This document shows positions 1-4,773 of a stretch of DNA of 5,709 nt, piece by piece. Both the position numbers and the translations under genes were made by a program. The stretch is taken from contig JAEMPT010000048.1 in the NCBI GenBank assembly GCA_022759165.1, positions 1 to 5,709 of the forward strand. Direction: 5' to 3'. The notes below the pieces were generated by a model. The model saw nothing but the letters and a program-made list of their open reading frames with translations. It did no database searches and was not told the DNA's origin. Origin of the DNA: Thermoprotei archaeon (GTDB taxonomy: Archaea; Thermoproteota; Thermoprotei_A; Sulfolobales; Fervidicoccaceae). Each line of letters starts with the position of its first letter. Position 1 is the stretch's first letter.

Positions 1-948
1 GACCTACTGCTGAGGTCTAAGCCTATGTTAGCTATGAGTGCTTGGGGGGTGGCTCTTCTTCTTGCCGTCTCGCTTGTGACTCTCTATCTTGCGTCCTTCG
101 CCGGTTTAGTCTCTATGGATATCAAAAGGGTCCTCGCCTTCAGTACGCTGAGCTCTCTGTCTCTCATGTTATTAGCTATAAGCTTAGGTGAGTACTACGT
201 AGCAATATTATATTTGTTTAACCATGCTTTATTTAAGGCCCTCCTCTTCCTCGTCAGCGGAAAGGTTGAGCATACCTTCCACACTAGGGATATTTCCAAG
301 CTAAAAGGTCTCTGGAGCCAGGGCCTTAGGCTGGAGACTATAGGCTTTCTTGTCGGAGCCCTCAGCGCTGCAGGTCTGCCTCCTCTTTCTGCGGGCTTGG
401 TGAAAGAAGAGCTCTTCCTTCACATGGCAAACTACTTCACTAATATAGAATATTACCTTCTTTCCTTCACAATCGCATTTTTAATGTCATTATTCATCAT
501 GAGGCCGTTTGTATTGTCATTCTTAGGAGCTCCAACCAAAGGAGCTACCCATCAAGGAGAGAAGACTCCATTGATGTCGGGCGTAAACGCTACGCTGATT
601 GCTCTAACTCTTTTTGCTTTCATACCCACTACGCTCATAGCGAATTATTTTGAAGCCGGTAAGCTGAGTTTTGAACTTGAACTTTTGCCACTTACCGGCG
701 TCCTGCTGGGGATCATTGTAGCATTTACTATACCCAAGATACCAGTGATCCCCAGCGCGCGGCTTAGAAAAATCATTGAATCTTCGCTAGGGCTAGACGT
801 AGCATATAACAAATTGGGAGAGACCTTCTCTAGCAGGCTTTCAAGTTTAGCATCTAAGCTGAATACAGGAAAGGCATCAGAGGGTCTTTTAGGAATGTCG
901 GTCCTTCTCATTTTGATAATGATCTTCATCCTGGTGATACAACCATGA
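1..948 (+). CDS. NuoL/MrpA-like antiporter subunit of a complex I-like membrane complex (5'-truncated)
   Basis: This is the C-terminal part of a large proton- or sodium-translocating membrane subunit of the NuoL/MrpA/HyfB family. The frame is open to the window edge, so the ATG at 25 is internal; 315 residues are visible and roughly the first half is missing. Family motifs run in order: DIKRVLAFST (118-147), the TM8 stretch with NHALFKALLFL (His at 223, Lys at 235), and the TM12 stretch GLPPLSAGLVKEEL with the channel Lys at 403. Further hydrophobic helices follow. A tail with GLDVAYNKL and a final hydrophobic helix (about 895-945) resembles the C-terminal end of NuoL-type subunits. The Glu and Lys of TM5 and TM7 lie upstream and cannot be checked. 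The stop overlaps the next gene's ATG, so the two are surely co-transcribed. The parent complex (group 4 hydrogenase, Mbx/Mbs or Mrp) cannot be decided from this fragment; the family call is firm. Confidence 0.9.
   Translation, partial: DLLLRSKPMLAMSAWGVALLLAVSLVTLYLASFAGLVSMDIKRVLAFSTLSSLSLMLLAISLGEYYVAILYLFNHALFKALLFLVSGKVEHTFHTRDISKLKGLWSQGLRLETIGFLVGALSAAGLPPLSAGLVKEELFLHMANYFTNIEYYLLSFTIAFLMSLFIMRPFVLSFLGAPTKGATHQGEKTPLMSGVNATLIALTLFAFIPTTLIANYFEAGKLSFELELLPLTGVLLGIIVAFTIPKIPVIPSARLRKIIESSLGLDVAYNKLGETFSSRLSSLASKLNTGKASEGLLGMSVLLILIMIFILVIQP
933..938 (+). promoter_or_regulatory. Ribosome-binding site of the NuoN/MrpD-like gene
   Basis: GGTGAT, complementary to the archaeal 16S rRNA 3' end, lies inside the end of the preceding gene, six bases before the ATG at 945. 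It fixes the start at the first of two adjacent ATG codons and supports coupled translation of the two subunits. Confidence 0.65.
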
Positions 949-2246
949 TGCTCGAGGCTAAGATCGCACTATTGTCAATAGCATATACAATCATTTCCTA
1001 TTTGGCATATTCAACAGCCAAGAAGGAAAGAGACTCGCTTGTAACAGTTTTTACTGCCATAATGGCCGTCGCCTTAGGGTATATTTCTTTGGAAGCGAGA
1101 GGAGTAAGTGGACTATTAGGTTTCATCGGTAGCGCTACATTACTGACGTCTCTAGCATTAGGAGAGATCTCTAAAGTAGAGAGAAGATCTCTCTTCTCGA
1201 TGTTTTCCTTTTATTTCACAGCATCCTCCATCATGCTAACAGCTACAACGAACGCTGTGAGGATGTTCATATATTGGGAAACAATAGCCATGCTCATGAT
1301 AGGGGCGATGGTGATCTATAAAAAAGATGAAAGCTATGAGGCCGCGCTTAAATATGCTGTGATATGCATTCCTGGTTCTATAATTGGCCTTATTGGACTT
1401 ATATTGGCAATATTCTCATCAGGTACCATCAGCTTTCCGTATATGCTCAACAATTCTGGCGTTCTATCAATAATGCTTATGGCTATAGGATTCGGGACCG
1501 AAGTGGCTTTGTTCCCGATGTATGTATGGCTTCCTAGCCTTTATATCGGGATGCCACCTCTGCTTTTAGCTGTGGAAATCGCATCGATCCTACCAGCGAC
1601 AACATATATCGTTGGCACAATAGCTTCAATGAACTATACTGTAGCGATTGTTACAGCTTCTCTTGCCTTAATTGGCTCAATTGTAGGTTCGCTTTCTGCT
1701 ATGGCTCAAAACGACCTGAGAAAGCTTTTGTCATATAGCACCCTTTCCCATATAGGGTACATGTTACTTGGACTATCGGTAGGAACAGCCTTGGCGAGAG
1801 ATTACTCAGTTCTGCATATGGTTGCTCATGCTATACCCAAGGCATCACTCGTAGCAATGACATTTGCTCTTTTAAGCAGGCTTGGCAATAGCGGAATTGA
1901 AGGCTTACGCAAGTTTGGTAACAGCTATAAGCTAGTAATTATGGGGAGCGCTTTAGCCTTACTTGGTCTTCCTCCATTCTTGAGCTTCTGGAGTGAGCTG
2001 TACATATTCCTTGGAGCTTTCGCAAGCACTCTTCCTTGGAAGCTATTAGCCTTAGTATACTTCGCTGTAATATTAATATCGACCGGCTACGCTTTCAAGA
2101 TTATATATTCTTATTCAAGCGAAGATAAAGGCGAAGAGTATGGAACAGACACATTCGCAATCATACTGCTCCTATTCTTCTTGCTATCCTTGTTTCTCTC
2201 TCCTTTCCAAAGCTATTTAGTAACGTACTTTCTTGGTCCTCTTTAG
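945..2246 (+). CDS. NuoN/MrpD-like antiporter subunit of the same complex
   Basis: A 433-residue, very hydrophobic protein with about 12-13 membrane helices, of the proton-conducting transporter family (NuoM/NuoN/MrpD/MbhH). The ATG at 945 overlaps the upstream TGA (ATGA) and has GGTGAT at 933-938, eight bases after GGTG, which favours it over the ATG at 948. Family residues seen: Glu112 in the TM5 motif IYWET; the TM7 segment FGTEVALFPMYVWLP at about 183-197; RKLLSYSTLSHIGYMLLGL at about 259-277; HAIPKA with Lys299 in TM8; and GLPPFLSFWSELYIF with Glu351 in TM12. A Glu in TM12 is NuoM-like, whereas NuoN and MrpD usually have Lys. Most striking, the TM7 Lys five residues before the conserved Pro is Glu186. 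Length is a little short for the family (about 450-500). It pairs with the upstream NuoL-like gene, so it probably forms part of the ion-pumping arm of a membrane-bound oxidoreductase; the ion and electron donor are unknown. Confidence 0.9.
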   Translation: MMLEAKIALLSIAYTIISYLAYSTAKKERDSLVTVFTAIMAVALGYISLEARGVSGLLGFIGSATLLTSLALGEISKVERRSLFSMFSFYFTASSIMLTATTNAVRMFIYWETIAMLMIGAMVIYKKDESYEAALKYAVICIPGSIIGLIGLILAIFSSGTISFPYMLNNSGVLSIMLMAIGFGTEVALFPMYVWLPSLYIGMPPLLLAVEIASILPATTYIVGTIASMNYTVAIVTASLALIGSIVGSLSAMAQNDLRKLLSYSTLSHIGYMLLGLSVGTALARDYSVLHMVAHAIPKASLVAMTFALLSRLGNSGIEGLRKFGNSYKLVIMGSALALLGLPPFLSFWSELYIFLGAFASTLPWKLLALVYFAVILISTGYAFKIIYSYSSEDKGEEYGTDTFAIILLLFFLLSLFLSPFQSYLVTYFLGPL

Positions 2247-2247
2247 C

Positions 2248-2253
2248 TTTTTT
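2248..2253 (+). terminator. T-run terminator after the antiporter gene pair
   Basis: Six T bases start one base after the TAG stop at 2244-2246. Archaeal RNA polymerase commonly terminates at T-runs without a stem-loop, so this is a plausible end for the two-subunit transcript. The GC-rich hairpin further on is not followed directly by T bases and so does not look like the terminator itself. Confidence 0.5.
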
Positions 2254-2255
2254 AA

Positions 2256-2299
2256 CGCGAGGTGGGGATGCCCCGTTCGTAAGGGCGGGGTAGTTCACC
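2256..2299 (+). repeat. Orphan hairpin resembling an IS200/IS605 (TnpB-type) right end or omega-RNA 3' end
   Basis: CCCCG (2271-2275) pairs with CGGGG (2286-2290) over a 10-base loop. An outer GGTG (2261-2264) pairs with CACC (2296-2299), extendable by two G-T pairs. GCCC (2270-2273) with GGGC (2283-2286) is an alternative stem. The layout, a GC-rich stem followed by TAGTTCAC, is like the right-end palindrome of archaeal IS200/IS605 elements, which is also the 3' end of the TnpB guide RNA. TTTAA at 2251-2255, a target motif reported for at least one Sulfolobus TnpB, sits just before it. No tnpB or tnpA is nearby, so this would be a relic, a non-autonomous miniature element or a solo guide-RNA end. 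The match is from memory of the family, so it could instead be an unrelated hairpin in the leader region. Confidence 0.45.
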
Positions 2300-2332
2300 A
2301 GCTTAATGGAAAAGCTTTTTCCCCAAGTTCAG

Positions 2333-2342
2333 TCTTATTAAA
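2333..2342 (+). promoter_or_regulatory. TATA-like box upstream of the PLP-enzyme gene
   Basis: TCTTATTAAA resembles an archaeal TATA box. Archaeal transcription usually starts about 25 bases downstream of the box centre, here near 2360-2365. That would give a leaderless or almost leaderless message starting at the ATG at 2360, and would rule out the ATG at 2348 as the main start. It conflicts with use of the GGTGAT at 2350, so another upstream promoter is possible. Confidence 0.4.
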
Positions 2343-2349
2343 AGGCAAT

Positions 2350-2355
2350 GGTGAT
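2350..2355 (+). promoter_or_regulatory. Ribosome-binding site that favours the start at 2360
   Basis: GGTGAT lies with six bases between GGTG and the ATG at 2360, the same spacing range as the other genes here (six to eight bases). It overlaps the alternative ATG at 2348, which has no comparable site upstream, so the start at 2360 is preferred. Confidence 0.5.
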
Positions 2356-2359
2356 GTTT

Positions 2360-3532
2360 ATGGGAAAAAGCACTATCTCAATACATGGCCACGAGTACTA
2401 CGATGAAGTCTACGGCGTAAGGATCACGCCTATATTCCTCACGTCTATGTTTGAGCAGCCAGATAGACGCACTGGCGAAACAAGGGTAGTGGAAGGCGGA
2501 AGAGAGCTAAAATATTCTAGGGAGGAAAATCCAACTACCAGATATCTCGAAAAAGTTATTGCGAGGCTAGAGGAAGGAGAGGATGCAATCGCTTTCAACA
2601 GCGGCATGGGGGCTATAACTGCAACGCTTCTCTCTGAGCTTCAACAGGGAATGAAGGTAATTATACCAATGGAATCCTACTCAGGAACGATCGCGCTATT
2701 GAATTCGATATCAGAAAAGATGAACCTCAAAATTGAGAAGATATTCCCTGAGACCGAAGATATATTGGAGGCCATAAATGGCGGTGCTGACCTGTTAATC
2801 ATTGAAACAATAACTAACCCAACCCTCAGAGTAATCGATATAAGAGAAGTAGCAAAGGCGTGCTCAGATAGCAATACCAAGGTTATTGTTGATAATACCT
2901 TTGCTACTCCCATTCTCTACTCTCCATTATCTGAAGGAGCCTCTATTGTTTTAGAGAGTGCTACTAAATATTTAGCTGGACACAACGATGTTATAGGTGG
3001 GGTAGTTTCGTCAAATAGGCAAAAAATATCATCAATCTGGGAATGGAGGAAGCTCACAGGAACTATAATGCAGCCGTTTGAGGCGTTCCTGGTACAAAGG
3101 GGGCTTAAAACACTATCGATAAGATTCGAAGCACATTCAAAAAGTGCAATGGCTGTGGCGGAATTTCTCCAAGAACATCCAAAAATAGAAGATGTATACT
3201 ATCCGGGGCTTAGCAGTAGCCCATATAAAAACAAAGCTGACAAGCTCTTTAAGAAAAAGCTTTACGGCGGCGTTGTGTCGTTTAAGGTTAAAGGAGGAAG
3301 AAGCTCAGCGTTATCTGTTCTCAGAAGACTGAAAATGATAGTCCCTTCGCCAAGCTTCGGTGGACCCGAGAGCCTTCTCACGTATCCCGTTATTTCTGCC
3401 TCTAAGTATATTCCGCCTGAGGATAGGGATAGGCTTGGCATATCAGATAATCTGTTGAGACTCTCCGTTGGTCTAGAAGACGTCGAGGATATAATCGAAG
3501 ATCTAGATAAGGCGTTAAGGTCAGGAGCATAG
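2360..3532 (+). CDS. Cystathionine gamma-synthase/gamma-lyase family PLP enzyme
   Basis: A complete 390-residue fold-type I PLP enzyme of the Cys/Met metabolism family, the usual length. Visible landmarks: Tyr52 and Arg54 in KYSREENPTTRYLE (cofactor phosphate contacts from the neighbouring subunit), SGM at 81-83, Tyr107 that stacks on the PLP ring, Asp178 in VDNTFATP, and the Schiff-base Lys203 in SATKYLAGHNDVIGG. RGLKTL, the GGPESL loop, and Arg367 in LRLSVGLED, which holds the substrate carboxylate, follow. The family includes cystathionine gamma-synthase, gamma- and beta-lyases, methionine gamma-lyase and O-acylhomoserine sulfhydrylases; sequence alone does not separate them, but a cytosolic role in cysteine/methionine transsulfuration is expected. 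The start at 2360 is chosen from GGTGAT; an in-frame ATG at 2348 would add four residues. It has its own promoter-like site and converges on hypB, so a shared function with the antiporter genes is not implied. Confidence 0.92.
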   Translation: MGKSTISIHGHEYYDEVYGVRITPIFLTSMFEQPDRRTGETRVVEGGRELKYSREENPTTRYLEKVIARLEEGEDAIAFNSGMGAITATLLSELQQGMKVIIPMESYSGTIALLNSISEKMNLKIEKIFPETEDILEAINGGADLLIIETITNPTLRVIDIREVAKACSDSNTKVIVDNTFATPILYSPLSEGASIVLESATKYLAGHNDVIGGVVSSNRQKISSIWEWRKLTGTIMQPFEAFLVQRGLKTLSIRFEAHSKSAMAVAEFLQEHPKIEDVYYPGLSSSPYKNKADKLFKKKLYGGVVSFKVKGGRSSALSVLRRLKMIVPSPSFGGPESLLTYPVISASKYIPPEDRDRLGISDNLLRLSVGLEDVEDIIEDLDKALRSGA

Positions 3533-3533
3533 T

Positions 3534-4304
3534 TTACGACGCAACTTTTTTTGTTGTACTTAAGGCTCTGAAGCATACTTTTTTTATTGAAGCATAAGCC
3601 AATGTCCTTCTCAGCTCCATAGGACTTCCAATGACTTCTTCAAGCTTTTCATCTTTTTCGATAGAACCTATCACTTCCAAACCTTCTCGTAAATATGTCT
3701 CGGTGACCTCTCTGTAAACGCTCATTGTACCAATTCCGCCGTTTATCACTACACCTATAGGAGATAATTTCAGCTCTTTCATTAACTTAAAGAGATTTAT
3801 CGTTGGGACTATAGCTAACCTACTTGAAGAGCTAACGATCAAGGGATAAAGATCCCTCTTGAAGTATTTCAGAACATCGAGAGAAACGTCGGACAAACCC
3901 GGGGGCATGTCTAAAATTAGAAAGTCCAACTTACCCCAAGCAGTTATGCTCAGGAGCTCTTTGAAGACATCGTTTAGCTCGGCTCCCCGCAGAGGAGTAG
4001 GATTGTCCTTAGTAAAAAACGCAATAGACATAACCCCTACGTTTTCTATTTCCACAGGAAGAATCCCTTTTTCTTCTTTTGGCATCAATTTTTTTACATC
4101 AATTCCTAGCATCCTATGAACGCAAGGATTAGTGAAGTCAAGATCTAGCAGACCGACGCTATATCCAACGTCGGCTAAGCAAAGAGACAGCAGTGTAGAA
4201 ATGGTCGTCTTTCCTACTCCACCCTTGTAACTCATTACTGGTATAAAAGTCGAAATATCTTTCAATTTCATTTGAATAGAGTATTCTCTAGGATCTATGG
4301 ACAT
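3534..4304 (-). CDS. hypB: ATPase-type HypB, MinD/Mrp-family partner of HypA in nickel delivery to [NiFe] hydrogenase
   Basis: A 256-residue P-loop ATPase of the MinD/ParA class. It has a deviant Walker A, KGGVGKT (27-33), with the signature Lys, the switch LLDLDF (52-57), and Walker B LDMPPG (131-136). PTPLRG (102-107) and the DMPPGLSDVSLDVL stretch closely resemble, as I recall it, the ATPase-type HypB of Thermococcus kodakarensis, which binds HypA and raises its nickel affinity in an ATP-dependent way. It is unrelated to bacterial GTPase HypB. It lacks the C-terminal CxxC of Mrp/ApbC iron-sulfur carriers. The HypA neighbour with overlapping ends (TGATG) is the strongest support; a cell-division or plasmid-partition role is unlikely. 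GAGGTGAT at 4311-4318 precedes both a GTG at 4307 and the ATG at 4304; ATG is preferred, eight bases after GGTG. The stop lies one base from the stop of the convergent PLP gene. Confidence 0.85.
   Translation of the reverse strand: MSIDPREYSIQMKLKDISTFIPVMSYKGGVGKTTISTLLSLCLADVGYSVGLLDLDFTNPCVHRMLGIDVKKLMPKEEKGILPVEIENVGVMSIAFFTKDNPTPLRGAELNDVFKELLSITAWGKLDFLILDMPPGLSDVSLDVLKYFKRDLYPLIVSSSSRLAIVPTINLFKLMKELKLSPIGVVINGGIGTMSVYREVTETYLREGLEVIGSIEKDEKLEEVIGSPMELRRTLAYASIKKVCFRALSTTKKVAS
3546..3585 (+). terminator. Two T-runs ending the PLP-enzyme transcript, inside the 3' end of hypB
   Basis: On the plus strand there are seven T bases at 3546-3552 and seven at 3579-3585, 14 and 47 bases past the PLP-gene stop. 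On the minus strand they encode Lys-Lys pairs of HypB. They are plausible stemless archaeal terminators that would leave a short antisense overlap with the hypB message. Confidence 0.4.
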
Positions 4305-4693
4305 CACTTAATCACCTCAACTATCGTTATTCCTCTGCCTTCTTCTATTTCAAAGTCCCTAGACCCGCATCTCGGGCAAGTCAAAAACGAATGTATCGCT
4401 TCCGGCACGAAATGGATCATCTCTGCTATTTCTTCATTCAATTCTTCAGGCAGGAGCTTCCATTCATATCCACATGCGCGACATCTGAGCTTAGGCTCTA
4501 TTATAACATAAGTTATTTCTTCTACATGGATATCTGCCTGTACAAGTAGTTCCCTTAAAGCAAAGTCTAGGATATCCTGCTCAATGCTCTGAAGCCTTCC
4601 TAGGCCTATCACGACCTTTTCCGCCTTTTTCCCAGGTAGCTCCAATGACAAATAATTCACGATAGATTCAGCTAACGCCCATTCGTGAACCAA
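4304..4693 (-). CDS. hypA: HypA, nickel metallochaperone for [NiFe] hydrogenase maturation
   Basis: A 129-residue HypA, which binds nickel and passes it to the hydrogenase large-subunit precursor. The N-terminus reads (M)VHEWALAESIV, matching the family's MHEWALAE start with one extra residue. A zinc domain has CRAC (Cys71, Cys74) and CPRC (Cys106, Cys109), separated by the longer archaeal insertion with IHFVPEAIHSF. His94 or His101 there is likely equivalent to the insertion His that helps bind nickel in the Thermococcus protein. GRG near the C-terminus is also typical. The start is inferred as TTG at 4693: the codon before His is GTT, which cannot initiate, and GGTG lies seven bases upstream. 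The frame stays open back to 4852, but that part overlaps the permease gene and lacks family similarity. It is translationally coupled to hypB. Confidence 0.88.
   Translation of the reverse strand: MVHEWALAESIVNYLSLELPGKKAEKVVIGLGRLQSIEQDILDFALRELLVQADIHVEEITYVIIEPKLRCRACGYEWKLLPEELNEEIAEMIHFVPEAIHSFLTCPRCGSRDFEIEEGRGITIVEVIK
4311..4318 (-). promoter_or_regulatory. Strong ribosome-binding site of hypB inside hypA
   Basis: GAGGTGAT is a full match to the archaeal anti-Shine-Dalgarno sequence and encodes the last residues of HypA (Glu-Val-Ile). With the TGATG overlap it points to coupled, high-level translation of HypB after HypA, fitting two proteins that form one complex. Confidence 0.7.
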
Positions 4694-4700
4694 AAGGCTA

Positions 4701-4704
4701 CACC
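4701..4704 (-). promoter_or_regulatory. Ribosome-binding site that supports the TTG start of hypA
   Basis: GGTG on the minus strand, seven bases before the TTG at 4693. Spacing matches the other genes in the window, and no ATG or GTG lies in frame near the conserved HEWALAE block, so this site decides the start. Confidence 0.55.
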
Positions 4705-4742
4705 GATCAGCTATTTTTCCCGAAAGAAAATATCTTTTTTTG

Positions 4743-4750
4743 CTATAAAG
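4743..4750 (-). promoter_or_regulatory. Possible weak TATA box for hypA-hypB
   Basis: CTTTATAG on the minus strand lies about 50 bases before the hypA start; a transcript starting about 25 bases downstream would have a leader of roughly 25-30 bases that includes the GGTG site. The bases before it are T-rich, not a purine-rich BRE, so read-through from the permease gene remains possible. Confidence 0.3.
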
Positions 4751-4757
4751 AAAAAAA
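4747..4757 (-). terminator. T-run terminator after the permease gene
   Basis: On the minus strand, seven T bases, one C and three more T bases begin 17 bases after the permease stop. This is a plausible stemless archaeal terminator separating the permease from hypA, although it overlaps the possible hypA TATA box. Confidence 0.4.
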
Positions 4758-4773
4758 GCTAAAGTTTTGTTTC

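Noticed and set aside
645..929. Antisense open frame opposite the NuoL-like gene
   Set aside because: It has no recognisable motif, no ribosome-binding site seen, and lies fully opposite a gene with clear family similarity.
1181..1198. GAGAAGA/TCTTCTC stem with four-base loop, next to the palindrome AGAGATCTCT at 1163-1172
   Set aside because: Both lie in conserved-frame coding sequence rich in AGA/TCT codons for Arg and Ser; low complexity explains them.
2268..2282. Mini reading frame of four codons (ATG CCC CGT TCG, then TAA) after GAGGTG
   Set aside because: The ATG is only three bases after GAGGTG and lies within the hairpin; the match is better explained by the hairpin's own stem.
2310..2323. 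Palindromic AAAAGCTTTT core before the PLP gene as a terminator
   Set aside because: The run is too short for a T-run terminator with five T bases, the stem is AT-rich, and a better T-run sits right after the antiporter gene stop.
2410..2913. Two antisense open frames (2410-2607 and 2677-2913) opposite the PLP gene
   Set aside because: Shadow frames of a strongly conserved gene; compositions are Ser/Leu/Ile-rich without domain features.
3262..3576. Antisense open frame across the PLP gene's 3' end and the end of hypB
   Set aside because: It overlaps two well-supported genes and shows no family features.
3534..4304. MinD/ParA partition protein or Mrp/ApbC iron-sulfur carrier
   Set aside because: Overlap with hypA, the PTPLRG motif and the lack of a CxxC motif favour ATPase-type HypB.
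3859..4511. Plus-strand open frames (3859-4119 and 4272-4511) opposite hypB and hypA
   Set aside because: Both are antisense to genes with intact Walker and Cys motifs and have no features of their own.
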